The position numbers were made by a program, and so were the translations under genes. Shown here piece by piece: positions 16,889 through 25,768 of a stretch of 64,000 nt of DNA. A model generated the notes under the pieces. The model saw only the letters and a program-made list of their open reading frames with translations, was not told the DNA's origin and made no database searches. The stretch is from Paenibacillus sp. SYP-B4298. Lineage in GTDB: Bacteria; Bacillota; Bacilli; Paenibacillales; Paenibacillaceae. The stretch covers positions 4,906,501 through 4,970,500 of the forward strand of contig NZ_CP115484.1 in assembly GCF_027627475.1 (NCBI RefSeq). Reading direction: 5' to 3'. The number at the start of each line of letters is the position of its first letter. Position 1 is the first letter of the stretch.

Positions 16889-18457
16889 CTACGGAAGCTT
16901 CTTTCCCCATAACGCACTACCCTCACTGTCCAGACCGGTAAACACCAACGTCGGGCGCTTCAGCTCCCAATCCCAGGCAGCCAGCACCTGCACCTCCACT
17001 GGCGGCTCATCCACCGACCGGTCAGCGGCTTCCTCCTGCATTGATAAGGACAGCGTTCGCTTGCCGTCATAGCTCCAGCTCAGCTCCCCGTACTCGCTGG
17101 CGGCACGGCCATCCTCGTGCAGCGTGACCTTATAGGATGGAACGATACCGTCCATATACTTCGCATGGGCTACCAGCTCCCAATCTCCATATAGCTCCTG
17201 CTCCGGGATGTCCTGCTCGCGCTCCCCGGCATAGCGCTCCGGCGATACAGTCGGCCAGCCATCTGCTGTCCAGACCAGCTTGCGCACATGCAGATACATC
17301 CAGTTCTTATCCGCCTCAGGACGAGCATGATGAATCAGATAATCTGCGCCATTCTCATCCTGCAACACCGAATTATGTCCAGGCGCCAGCCAGCCATCTC
17401 CAGCAGAGAAGCGATAACCGCCGATCAGCTTATTGCCAACCTCATACTGCGGCCGATAGGCCACATCCTTCATATCCCGACCTGCCGCATCCAGGTACGG
17501 CCCGGTTATCTGCTCCGAGCGCCCGACGCGCACGTTATAATCCTGATAGAGCGAATCATAGGAGACGAAGAGATAGTAGTATCCCGTATCTTCATTATAG
17601 ATAATATACGGCCCTTCCACTGCGCCTTCCTCTGTTGCACGGTCGCGGGCGGCAATATGGATGCCCACCCCCTCCTCCTTCAGCTTGCCTGTACCTTCAT
17701 CAAGCGGCGCAATATGGATACCACCGAAGAAGGAGCCGTATACAAACCAATAGCCGCCCTGTGCATCGCGCACGATGTTCGGGTCGATGGCGTTAGGGCC
17801 ATCCCCAGGCGCTGTCTTGATGACAGCTCCCTGATCCGTCCACGGCCCTTCGGGCGAAGCGGAGGTGGCAACACCGATATAGGAGCGATTCGTACCGAAG
17901 GTCGATGCCGAATAATACAGATAGTAGGTATCGCCCAGCTTGGCAATGTCTGGCGCCCACAGATTGGTCGCCCCCGTCCAGTCAGCCGCCTCCCGCGGCA
18001 CGCCCTCCAGTGCATAGCCCACCCACTCCCAGCGAATCAGATCGGCCGACTTGCGTACCATGATGCCTGCGCCGGGCGAGCCGCCCACCTTCACATCGGT
18101 TGAATAGAGGTAGTACATCTCTCCATCCTTGAAGATCGACGGGTCGTGGACATTACTGATCTTCCATTCCGTCTCCGTATCGATCGCAGGCACGTCCAGC
18201 ATAGCATAGTCCGGCGGTGGATCAGGATACTGCACCTGAATCTGCGCTTCCATCTGTCCCCTCTCTCCTCCCTGGAACGAGCAGGCCGGCAGCAGCGCAA
18301 TCACTACACATAATACCAGCAGCAGCCGCGCTCTGCTCCAGCCTGCACCCTTCCTGTAGCACGACGCTGCCCATTGCTGACGCTCCGCAGCCTGAAGGAG
18401 TGCGCCCCCACATTCGGCCGGGCGCTCTGTCCTCAAGCCCCTTTGATTGTTCCTCAT
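16889..18457 (-). CDS. GH43 endo-1,5-alpha-L-arabinanase, lipoprotein
   Basis: Extracellular glycosidase of 522 residues that cleaves arabinan into oligosaccharides for uptake by the adjacent transporter. It has a long basic N-terminus, then a lipoprotein signal with lipobox LPAC (Cys about 59). The five-bladed GH43 fold starts at NVHDPSIFKDGEMYYLYS, whose Asp is the catalytic base. DPNIVRD holds a further conserved Asp and VEGPYII the probable catalytic Glu. The last 90 residues (ELYGDWEL onward) resemble the GH43 C-terminal beta-domain found on bacterial endo-arabinanases. GAGGAG lies five bases before ATG. It is the last gene of the binding protein / permease / permease / GH43 operon. Activity on another arabinose polymer cannot be excluded. 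Confidence 0.88.
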   Translation of the reverse strand: MRNNQRGLRTERPAECGGALLQAAERQQWAASCYRKGAGWSRARLLLVLCVVIALLPACSFQGGERGQMEAQIQVQYPDPPPDYAMLDVPAIDTETEWKISNVHDPSIFKDGEMYYLYSTDVKVGGSPGAGIMVRKSADLIRWEWVGYALEGVPREAADWTGATNLWAPDIAKLGDTYYLYYSASTFGTNRSYIGVATSASPEGPWTDQGAVIKTAPGDGPNAIDPNIVRDAQGGYWFVYGSFFGGIHIAPLDEGTGKLKEEGVGIHIAARDRATEEGAVEGPYIIYNEDTGYYYLFVSYDSLYQDYNVRVGRSEQITGPYLDAAGRDMKDVAYRPQYEVGNKLIGGYRFSAGDGWLAPGHNSVLQDENGADYLIHHARPEADKNWMYLHVRKLVWTADGWPTVSPERYAGEREQDIPEQELYGDWELVAHAKYMDGIVPSYKVTLHEDGRAASEYGELSWSYDGKRTLSLSMQEEAADRSVDEPPVEVQVLAAWDWELKRPTLVFTGLDSEGSALWGKKLP

Positions 18458-18482
18458 GAAATCTCCTCTCTAGTCATCTTCA

Positions 18483-19319
18483 TCAGCCCTTCACCCCCGA
18501 GATGGTGACCGACTCGATGATTCGCCGCTGGAAGACGAGAAAGACGATCAGCATCGGAAGCAGCGCAATGATCGACGCAGCCATTATGAGGGGATAATCG
18601 GTCTGGATGGCATACATGGCATTGAAGTTGGCAATGACCAGTTGCAGCGTCTGCTTGGTGGGCGTGTTCAGATAGATGATGGGGGCAAGATAATCGTTCC
18701 AGATCGCCATGAACCATAGAATGACCTGAGCCGCTACTGCGGGCGACATGAGCGGCAGGGCGATGCGGCTATACAGCCCAAAATAAGAGGTGCCGTCAAT
18801 CTTGGCCGCTTCAATGATCGCATCCGGCACGCTCAGCAGATACTGGCGCAGGAAGAAGATCATGAACACATTGCCGAAGAAGCCCGGCAGGATCAGCGGC
18901 CATAGCGTATCCACCCAGCCCATCTCCGAGAACAGGATGAACTGCGGAATCATGACGACCGGATAGGGGATCATCACCGAGCCCAGCAGCCCGAGAAAGA
19001 TGGCATTCTTATACGGAATACGCAGCTTGGAGAAGGAGAAGGCCGCCAGGCTGGAGGTGAACGCGCCAACCACGGTAACCGAGACGGCGACAATCAGACT
19101 ATTGACGATTCCACTCAGCAGCGGTCCCTTCTCCCATATTTCCTGGTATTTGACCATAATGAACGGATCGGGAATCCATTCCGGGGGCAAGGCGAACACA
19201 GCCTCTCTCGTCTTGAAGGAGGTCGACAGCATCCAGGCCAGCGGCGCAATCATGAAGATCGCTCCCAGCGCCAGCAGCAGGAAGATGATCAGATGGGACA
19301 CACGATATTGGGCTTTCAT
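18483..19319 (-). CDS. Arabino-oligosaccharide ABC permease, AraQ type (probable)
   Basis: Permease of 278 residues with six helices and the EAA loop IIEAAKIDGTSYFGLYSRIA (about residues 170-189). The start ATG 19319 follows GAGGAG. It lies 19 bp after the partner permease gene and 25 bp before the GH43 lipoprotein gene. The operon lacks its own ATPase, as expected for MsmX-dependent systems. Substrate assignment to arabino-oligosaccharides rests on the two GH43 genes. Confidence 0.92.
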   Translation of the reverse strand: MKAQYRVSHLIIFLLLALGAIFMIAPLAWMLSTSFKTREAVFALPPEWIPDPFIMVKYQEIWEKGPLLSGIVNSLIVAVSVTVVGAFTSSLAAFSFSKLRIPYKNAIFLGLLGSVMIPYPVVMIPQFILFSEMGWVDTLWPLILPGFFGNVFMIFFLRQYLLSVPDAIIEAAKIDGTSYFGLYSRIALPLMSPAVAAQVILWFMAIWNDYLAPIIYLNTPTKQTLQLVIANFNAMYAIQTDYPLIMAASIIALLPMLIVFLVFQRRIIESVTISGVKG

Positions 19320-19338
19320 CCGTTCTACTCCTCTCCTG

Positions 19339-20229
19339 TCACCCCAGATCGCGGGATGAGCGCTCGTTCATTCTGAACTGTATCAATGTGACGATAAAAA
19401 TAAACAGCCCCAGGATGACGGCCATCGCAGAGGCATAGCCCATCTGCAGGTTGCCGAATGCCTTTTGCCAGACGTAAAATACGACACTCGCAGAGCTGTA
19501 CTCCGGCCCGCCCGTCGGGGTCATAATATTAATCTCGGTGAAGATCTGCGAGCCTCCGATAATATTGGTCACGATGATGAAGAAGGTAACCGGCCTCAGC
19601 ATCGGCCAGGTGATCCGCCCAAGCACCTGCAGCGGCCCCGCCCCATCCAGCTCGGCAGCTTCATAATAATCCTTAGGCACACTCTGCAGCGCTGCCAAAT
19701 AAAGCAGCATCGTATAGCCGAGGTTTTTCCATACCATCATGATGATTAGAGCGGGCTTGACCGTATGCTTGTTTGCCAGCCAGTTCGGCCCCTCGATGCC
19801 AATGAGCTCCAGAAATTGATTCACCAATCCATAGTCGCCGTTATATGCCCAGCTCCACAGGATGGAGATCGCCGCCAGCGATGAAATGACGGGAATGTAG
19901 TAAATCACCCGAAAAGCCGTGGTTCCCGGTATCCCTCGGTTCAGCCCCATCGCCAGCAGCAACGCCAGCGCAAGACCGACCGGAATGCCCAGCATGAGAT
20001 AGAAGGTGTTATACATCGCTCTATGGAATTGGTCATCTCCTAGCAAATCCGCATAGTTCGCCAGTCCGATCCCATCCATCCGCCCCAGTCCATCCCAGTC
20101 AGTAAATGAGCCATAGAAGGAATACATCGCCGGGAACAAGCCAAATAGTAGAAAACCCAGAACCGGAGGCAGAATAAATAAATAGCCATATCGTGCTTCC
20201 TTCCGGTACAGATTGGACTTCGTCTTCAT
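19339..20229 (-). CDS. Arabino-oligosaccharide ABC permease, AraP type (probable)
   Basis: Permease of 296 residues. The first helix is YLFILPPVLGFLLFGLFPAM and the EAA loop is YYEAAELDGAGPLQVLGRIT. It starts at ATG 20229 behind GAGGTGG and follows the binding-protein gene by 159 bp of GC-rich sequence without a gene. Partner of the AraQ-type protein encoded next. Confidence 0.92.
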   Translation of the reverse strand: MKTKSNLYRKEARYGYLFILPPVLGFLLFGLFPAMYSFYGSFTDWDGLGRMDGIGLANYADLLGDDQFHRAMYNTFYLMLGIPVGLALALLLAMGLNRGIPGTTAFRVIYYIPVISSLAAISILWSWAYNGDYGLVNQFLELIGIEGPNWLANKHTVKPALIIMMVWKNLGYTMLLYLAALQSVPKDYYEAAELDGAGPLQVLGRITWPMLRPVTFFIIVTNIIGGSQIFTEINIMTPTGGPEYSSASVVFYVWQKAFGNLQMGYASAMAVILGLFIFIVTLIQFRMNERSSRDLG

Positions 20230-20388
20230 CGTCCACCTCGCTTACCCTTGTTCAGCGCGAGCAGTCAGCGGTGACATAGGGAGCCCTTCGCAATCCCCCC
20301 GCCCCCTAGTCATCTTCACTCTACTCGCCTGCATGCCTGTTGTCCGCGCGCCTACCCTGCGACCCGCCCGGGGGCGTGGAGCTCGCCG

Positions 20389-21756
20389 CTATTTCTTCGC
20401 GCGCTTCTCCTGCTCAATCGCCTTGTCCAGCAGCGCCTGCATCTTCGGCTGCTGCTCCTTAACGTATTCCGCCGCCGTCTTCTTGCCATCCAGCACCGGC
20501 TGGATGTCGGTGAAGAACAACTGATACCATTCGCTGTTGTATGTAAGCTGTCCCGGCAACGCGCGGCCGTACTCATTGACGATCTGCAGGAATTCCTCCT
20601 TGTTCGCCGGCCTCGTGGAGCTGTCAGCCGCCCATTGCTCTGCCATATCGATCAGATTCGGAATCTGCACCTTGGCATCCACCAGCGCCTTCATGCCTTC
20701 CTCCGATGCAGTCAAGTAATAGACCAGCTCCGCCGCTTCCTCAGGGTGCTTCGTATTGGCCGATACGCCGATGCCCAAGGAGCCAGTCCATGTCGCTGAC
20801 TTCCCTGTCGATCCCGCAGGATACGGAATCAGGTCATACTCGAACGGCAGTGTCTCATAGGTGCTCATATCCCATGGGCCTACCGGGAAGAAAGCCAGCT
20901 CCCCCTTCATCCAGCGCTGATACGTATCCAATGTTTGTGCGTCCTCGATGGACGGCGTAATCTTGTATACATTTTGCAGATCCGCGAACCACTGAAGCGC
21001 CTCTGCAAACTTGGGGTCGTCGATAGTCACCTTCGTTCTCGTCTCGTCGAGCCAATCCGCGCCATTGCTCCATACAAAGGCCTGCAGCGCCCAATTGACG
21101 TTAAAGCCCGTGCCATACTGGTCGATCTTGCCATCGCCGTTCGTGTCCTGTGTCAGTTGTTGATTGACCTGGACGAATTCCTCCCAGGTATACGGCTGAT
21201 CCTTATCCGGCAACGGAATGCCCGCCTGCTCGAACATCGTCTTGTTGTAGCCGAGTGCGAACGGCCCCACATCCTTCGGCAGACCGTAGATGCTGCCCTG
21301 CCCGACCTTATCTCCGTCATAGCGGTAGTAGTTCACCCCATACGGCCAGATGTTATCCAGGTTGACCCTGCTATTGCCCTCGATGTAGCTCGTCATGTCA
21401 AGCAGCACGCCGCTCCCCGCATACGCTTTCAAATCGCCGGGCTCAAAATAAAATACGTCTGGCACATTCTTGCCCGTAATCGCCGCCTTCAGCTTGGTCG
21501 CATATTGATCAGCGGCAGTCACGATGATGTCCACCTTCACATCTGTACGCGACTGCTCGAATTGCTTGACCACGCTCTCATAGGCCTTCTGCTCATCCGG
21601 CCCGCCTCTGAACATGAAGGTCAGCTTCTTCTTCGCTCCCGTGTCCCCGGAGCTGCCGCTGCCTCCCGTGCTGCCATCTCCTCCGCTGCATGCGGATACA
21701 ACCCCTATCAACGCCAGCCACATCGCCCATACAGGCAGCCATCTTCTTGCTCTCAT
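20389..21756 (-). CDS. Substrate-binding lipoprotein of the arabinan-type transporter
   Basis: Family 1 solute-binding lipoprotein of about 455 residues. Signal peptide [19 protein letters not shown] is followed by lipobox VSAC and a Gly/Ser linker, then the binding fold ([20 protein letters not shown]). The start is uncertain: ATG 21756 and ATG 21768 both give a proper signal peptide and follow GAGGGG at different distances, while the frame stays open to 21897. First gene of the arabinan-type operon; its promoter at 22035-22063 leaves an unusually long leader of about 270 nt. Confidence 0.9.
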   Translation of the reverse strand: MRARRWLPVWAMWLALIGVVSACSGGDGSTGGSGSSGDTGAKKKLTFMFRGGPDEQKAYESVVKQFEQSRTDVKVDIIVTAADQYATKLKAAITGKNVPDVFYFEPGDLKAYAGSGVLLDMTSYIEGNSRVNLDNIWPYGVNYYRYDGDKVGQGSIYGLPKDVGPFALGYNKTMFEQAGIPLPDKDQPYTWEEFVQVNQQLTQDTNGDGKIDQYGTGFNVNWALQAFVWSNGADWLDETRTKVTIDDPKFAEALQWFADLQNVYKITPSIEDAQTLDTYQRWMKGELAFFPVGPWDMSTYETLPFEYDLIPYPAGSTGKSATWTGSLGIGVSANTKHPEEAAELVYYLTASEEGMKALVDAKVQIPNLIDMAEQWAADSSTRPANKEEFLQIVNEYGRALPGQLTYNSEWYQLFFTDIQPVLDGKKTAAEYVKEQQPKMQALLDKAIEQEKRAKK

Positions 21757-22007
21757 CCTCGCATCCATCCCCTCAATAAAATTCAGTTCCCCTACAATGG
21801 AGCCACCATGAGGCATGCCGCTCCCATATGCTCCTGCATCAGCCCTATCACACGGATGCCGCAGCACGTCAGCCACCCTGCGTGAAACCGCATACATTAC
21901 ACCACTTGATATAGCCGCCCAGATTGCTTCGACAGCATGAAGCGCCTGCTGTCTGCTTCAGACGCTCCCCTATCTTCTGGCACGGCTATTTTAGGTAGTA
22001 TAAATAT
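21757..22007 (-). other. Long untranslated leader of the arabinan-type operon
   Basis: Between the mapped promoter and the binding-protein start lie about 250 bases without a convincing gene. The stretch includes a hairpin, GACAGCA (21931-21937) pairing with TGCTGTC (21947-21953). No known riboswitch could be recognised. Confidence 0.35.
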
Positions 22008-22063
22008 TATTAATTAATATCAATATTAACGTTAATCATATAGATAACCGTTTTCCTTGTCAA
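22008..22063 (-). promoter_or_regulatory. Promoter with two overlapping AT palindromes, arabinan-type operon
   Basis: On the minus strand, TTGACA (22058-22063) and TATGAT (22035-22040) are separated by exactly 17 bp. Two perfect 12-bp palindromes lie at and just after the -10: ATTAACGTTAAT (22025-22036), which overlaps the -10, and TATTAATTAATA (22008-22019). The second is repeated exactly at the promoter of the other GH43 gene. The layout fits repression by a dimeric regulator. Confidence 0.72.
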
Positions 22064-22079
22064 CCCTTTTTATTCCTTT

Positions 22080-23063
22080 TTATCTTGAATGTGTGTCTGG
22101 CAGAGGGCGCCCAAATACCGGCATCCCATGCTCATCCCAGACGAATGTCTTGGCCCGCGCATGACGGTTCGGATCATACAGCGAGTCGCCGTCGATTTCC
22201 TTATAGCTTCTGGCGTGATACACGAGTACATCGGTCTTGTCATCCTCCGCGAATGTGAAGCAGTTATGTCCTGGCCCATACTGCCCGTGCTCCTCATCCG
22301 AGACGAATACCGGCTCCGCCGCCTTGCTCCATGAGGCCGGATCGAGCAGATCGCTGTTCTCATCCGCCCATAGCAATCCCATGCAATAATTATGGTCGGT
22401 TGCGCTGCCGGAGTAACTGATGAAGATGCGTCCGCCATGCCGAACCACGGCCGCCCCTTCATTCACCTTATATCCGATTCGTTCCCATGGGTACTCCGGC
22501 TTGGATAGCAGCACCTGCTTGCCGCCAAGCGTCCACGGGTTGCTCATCGGTGCGATATACAGGTTGGAATTGCCCTCGATGGCCGGGTCATTCTGCGCCC
22601 AGACCAGATAGTGCACTCCCTCGTGAACGAAGCTTGTCGCATCCAGGGAGAACGACTCCCAATCCGTAACAATCTGCCCCTTCTCCTCCCATGCGCCCTC
22701 CAGCGGGTTGGCAGAGCTGTTCTCCAGCACATACATCCGGTGATCGAATATCCCCTGCTGTGTCTCGCTCGTCCATGCTGCCGCGAAGTAAATATACCAC
22801 TTGCCCGACACATAATGAATCTCCGGAGCCCAGATGTTGGCGCTCATCTTGCCTATCTCATGCTTGCGCCAGCATACGACCGGCTCCGCCTCCGCCAAGC
22901 CATTGAGCGTCAGAGAACGCCGCAGCTCGATACGGTCATACTCAGGAACCGAGCCGGTAAAGTAATAATAACCGTCTGTATGCTTGTAGATCCAAGGGTC
23001 AGCGCGCTGCAGCACGAGCGGGTTGGAATACGGACTCTGTTGTGCAATAGGTGGTCTTTTCAT
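22080..23063 (-). CDS. GH43 exo-alpha-L-arabinofuranosidase-like enzyme, intracellular
   Basis: Cytoplasmic family 43 glycosidase of 327 residues with no signal peptide, so it probably trims imported arabino-oligosaccharides. The catalytic base Asp lies in LQRADPWIYKHTDGYYYFTG, a conserved Asp in LDATSF and the probable acid Glu in KVNEGAAVV. The sequence resembles the exo-1,5-arabinofuranosidase branch of GH43 more than the endo-arabinanases. The start is ATG 23063 with GGAGGT four bases before it. Transcribed alone, but its promoter shares the operator of the transporter operon downstream. Confidence 0.85.
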   Translation of the reverse strand: MKRPPIAQQSPYSNPLVLQRADPWIYKHTDGYYYFTGSVPEYDRIELRRSLTLNGLAEAEPVVCWRKHEIGKMSANIWAPEIHYVSGKWYIYFAAAWTSETQQGIFDHRMYVLENSSANPLEGAWEEKGQIVTDWESFSLDATSFVHEGVHYLVWAQNDPAIEGNSNLYIAPMSNPWTLGGKQVLLSKPEYPWERIGYKVNEGAAVVRHGGRIFISYSGSATDHNYCMGLLWADENSDLLDPASWSKAAEPVFVSDEEHGQYGPGHNCFTFAEDDKTDVLVYHARSYKEIDGDSLYDPNRHARAKTFVWDEHGMPVFGRPLPDTHSR

Positions 23064-23107
23064 GGTTACCTCCAGCATATAGTTAATTAAAGTATTATCC
23101 ATTAATA

Positions 23108-23145
23108 TATTAATTAATAATACTAGCGGATGCCCTTTTCTGCAA
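23108..23145 (-). promoter_or_regulatory. Promoter with shared palindromic operator, GH43 exo-enzyme gene
   Basis: On the minus strand, TTGCAG (23140-23145) and TATTAT (23117-23122) have a 17-bp spacer. TATTAATTAATA (23108-23119) overlaps the -10 and is identical to the palindrome at 22008-22019. A wider inverted repeat, GTATTAT (23092-23098) with ATAATAC (23117-23123), surrounds it. Confidence 0.65.
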
Positions 23146-23274
23146 GAGCCGAATAACGGGGCAATAGTACACCTTCCAGCTCGCCGGTATCACAATTAAG
23201 ATTCATTTAAGAAAAGGGCTTTACGATAATACACAGATAGCTCAACCTACCAAAAACATCCGAAGGAGGAAAAC

Positions 23275-25452
23275 ATGAACGTAAACAAATGGCTTAAAAA
23301 AACCCTTTCCGTCACCTTGGCACTTACCATGGCATTCGGCTTCGTTCCCGGCTTAGTCCGTCAGGAGGCAGCTGCGGCAGCGAACGGAATTACGCAGGCG
23401 TATGAGGAGGTGTTTGCAGGAGATCGGATTATAGATATCCATGTGACCGTCTCCGACGAGGATTGGGCAAGTATTTTGTCTAGTCCGCTGGATAAGGAAT
23501 ACAAAACTGCGACCGTAGAAATAGACGGGCAAACCATCGAAAATGTCGGCTTCTCGACAAAAGGCAATCTGACCCTGCGCTCTGTGGCGGCCATGAGTGA
23601 TTCCGACCGGTACAGCTTCCGCTTAAAGTTCGACAAGTATGATAAGGAGCAGACGTGGCTGGGGCTGGATAAGCTGTCGCTGAACAACGGCTTCTCCGAT
23701 CCCTCCTATTTGCGAGAGTATTTGCATTATGAAGCGCTAAGGGAGATCGGCATGGATGCTCCGCTTACAGTGTTCGCCAATCTGTACATTAACGGCGAGC
23801 TGTTCGGCTTCTACACAGGCGTAGAATCGGTTGATGACAGCTATCTGGCCCGTACTGTAGGCGAAGATTACAGCACAGGGGTCTTATACGATACGGACGC
23901 CGGCAGCACGCTGCAATATGTCGAGGGTAGTGACTATGATACCATTACACGCGATCTGGGCATTAAGGATAACAAGGCTTCGCTCAAAAACTTCATCAAG
24001 GTGCTGAATGATATGCCTGACGGAGAAAAAGGCGATATTGAGGAGGTGCTGGATGTTGACTCCGCGCTGAAGTACATCGCCGCCAACTTTGTGTTTGGCA
24101 ACTATGACAGCTACAATGGGGACAAAGCGCAAAACTATATGCTGTACGGGGATGCCGCAGGCAAATACACGGTCATTCCTTGGGATTTCAATATGTCCTT
24201 CAATGGCTACACTCCGATGAGCGGCAGCAATACGACCGCTGTGACTGCACTGCTGGATGAGCCTGTGCTAGGCATCTCCATGGAAGACGCGCCGATGATC
24301 AACAACCTGCTAAAAGTGGCCGAATACAAGGAGCGCTACTTGGATTATGTCAATCAGCTTGTGGACTACCTCGAAAACATCGAAGACCGTGTTGGCGAGC
24401 TGGCAGATCTGATTCGTCCGTATGTGGAGGCAGATCCGACGAAGTTTTACACTATGGAGCAGTTCGAGGCCAATGTATCCTATTCCTCCGATAACAATGC
24501 AGGAGGCGGTAATGGCGGCGGAATGCCTGGAGACGGCACTGAGCCGGGGCGCACTCCGGGAGAAGCACCGCCGGAAGGAGCGATCCCGGACGGCGCGGCC
24601 CCTGGAGCGACTCCTCCCGAGGGTGTCGAGCCAGGCAGCATGACGCCGCCGGACGGATCGCCACCGGGGGGACAAGGCCCGGCGCCAGGCGGCAATGGCG
24701 GCGTAATGGCATCGAATTCGCTGCTGACCTTTGCCCTGAACCGGTTGGTGAATCTGCAGGAGCAGTTGGGACGCGACCTATCTGCACTGCCTGAGCCAAG
24801 CGGTTCCGAAGAATCGCCAGCTTCAGGCTCAGACAGCACAGATTCGACGGGCACAGATTCGGCAGGCACAGAGTCTTCCGGAGAGACAACGACATCACCG
24901 ACCACGACGACCATCTATTATCCTTCTGCGCCTGTTGCAGCTACAGAATCCGATACGGAAACAGCGACCACGGTTGATTCCACCTCGGCCGGCAGCACAA
25001 CGAGTACAACTGCAGCAGGTACAACAGCAACAACGACAACGACTGCAACAAACACAACAACGGCGGTTGCTGAGCCCTCTGCCTCAGCCCCGTCCAATTC
25101 CGGCGAGATTAAAATTATGATGAATGGCAGCATCATCAGCTTCAGCGATCAACAGCCGATTATGGACAACGGGCGTGTACTCGCCCCTGTGTACGGCATT
25201 GCAAGGGCGCTGGGGGCAAAGCTGCAATGGGATGAGACCCGCCAGCAGGTCACCCTTACCGCAGGAGAGACGACCGTCGTTCTGACCATTGGCAGCAACA
25301 CCGCCTACGTGAACGGCAAGGCAACACAGCTCGATGTAGCGGCCAAAACGGTGCAATATCGCACGGTCGTACCCGTTCGTTTCCTGGCTGAATCGCTAGG
25401 ACTTCAACTGAAATGGCTGCAGAGCACGACTACAGTGCAACTGGCCAGCTAG
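23275..25452 (+). CDS. Secreted CotH-kinase protein with copper amine oxidase-N domain
   Basis: Secreted protein of 725 residues. Signal peptide of about 37 residues ends AAAAAN. The CotH domain (about 45-370) has SFRLKFDKYD, the YNGDKAQNYMLY stretch and the metal-binding PWDFNMSF motif of the atypical secreted kinases found in spore coats. A Gly/Pro/Glu-rich low-complexity linker follows (about 405-480), then a short helical segment, a Ser/Thr/Ala linker (about 505-610), and a copper-amine-oxidase N-terminal domain (about 615-725; LAPVYGIARALGAKLQWDE, VVPVRFLAESLGL), which in Bacillales is a cell-wall-associated repeat rather than an oxidase. AAGGAGG precedes ATG. It may phosphorylate surface or coat proteins; the partner is unknown. 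Confidence 0.88.
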   Translation: MNVNKWLKKTLSVTLALTMAFGFVPGLVRQEAAAAANGITQAYEEVFAGDRIIDIHVTVSDEDWASILSSPLDKEYKTATVEIDGQTIENVGFSTKGNLTLRSVAAMSDSDRYSFRLKFDKYDKEQTWLGLDKLSLNNGFSDPSYLREYLHYEALREIGMDAPLTVFANLYINGELFGFYTGVESVDDSYLARTVGEDYSTGVLYDTDAGSTLQYVEGSDYDTITRDLGIKDNKASLKNFIKVLNDMPDGEKGDIEEVLDVDSALKYIAANFVFGNYDSYNGDKAQNYMLYGDAAGKYTVIPWDFNMSFNGYTPMSGSNTTAVTALLDEPVLGISMEDAPMINNLLKVAEYKERYLDYVNQLVDYLENIEDRVGELADLIRPYVEADPTKFYTMEQFEANVSYSSDNNAGGGNGGGMPGDGTEPGRTPGEAPPEGAIPDGAAPGATPPEGVEPGSMTPPDGSPPGGQGPAPGGNGGVMASNSLLTFALNRLVNLQEQLGRDLSALPEPSGSEESPASGSDSTDSTGTDSAGTESSGETTTSPTTTTIYYPSAPVAATESDTETATTVDSTSAGSTTSTTAAGTTATTTTTATNTTTAVAEPSASAPSNSGEIKIMMNGSIISFSDQQPIMDNGRVLAPVYGIARALGAKLQWDETRQQVTLTAGETTVVLTIGSNTAYVNGKATQLDVAAKTVQYRTVVPVRFLAESLGLQLKWLQSTTTVQLAS

Positions 25453-25610
25453 GGCGTGTATGCAGACCCGCATAAGGGCATCTATCGCTGCCTTTTCGCC
25501 CCCTGCTGCGTTGCTTTTCGCAGATGCACCCCTGGTACGCCTGCGAAAAAGCGCCTGGCATGGAACGAAATTCGGCAACATCTGCTCCTCGGAGTTTGCA
25601 TACACACCCT
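25451..25610. repeat. 160-bp element with terminal inverted repeats
   Basis: The ends match as inverted repeats at 13 of 14 positions: AGGGCGTGTATGCA (25451-25464) and TGCATACACACCCT (25597-25610). An internal inverted repeat, GCTTTTCGCAG (25513-25523) with CTGCGAAAAAGC (25541-25552), makes the whole stretch foldable. It begins inside the CotH stop codon and codes for nothing convincing. This could be a MITE-like element or a REP-type structured repeat; a long transcript hairpin is also possible. Confidence 0.45.
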
Positions 25611-25615
25611 AACAC

Positions 25616-25655
25616 AATCCCCCCAATGTGTGCCCATGCAGACATTGGGGGGATT
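25616..25655 (+). terminator. Strong 14-bp terminator hairpin
   Basis: AATCCCCCCAATGT (25616-25629) pairs perfectly with 25642-25655 around a 12-base loop, followed by ACTTGTT. It closes the CotH gene and may also end the opposite transcript from cobA, since the AATC flank gives T-rich sequence on neither side. Confidence 0.65.
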
Positions 25656-25768
25656 ACTTGTTAGGCGGCAGCAGCACGCCTTTGTACCTCGCGCAGCTTC
25701 CATGGCGTCGTGCTCTAGTCCATGACGAAGACCGGTTGAACCAGTCGCTCCCCCGACCCGCTTAACGC

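Noticed and set aside
20935-21885. 316-residue open frame on the plus strand
   Set aside because: It is antisense to the arabinan-type binding-protein gene, which has a lipobox and the binding-protein fold; it has no motifs of its own.
24935-25120. Tandem repeats in the CotH gene
   Set aside because: The ACA/ACG-rich stretch is a Thr/Ala-coding low-complexity linker without a fixed repeat unit.
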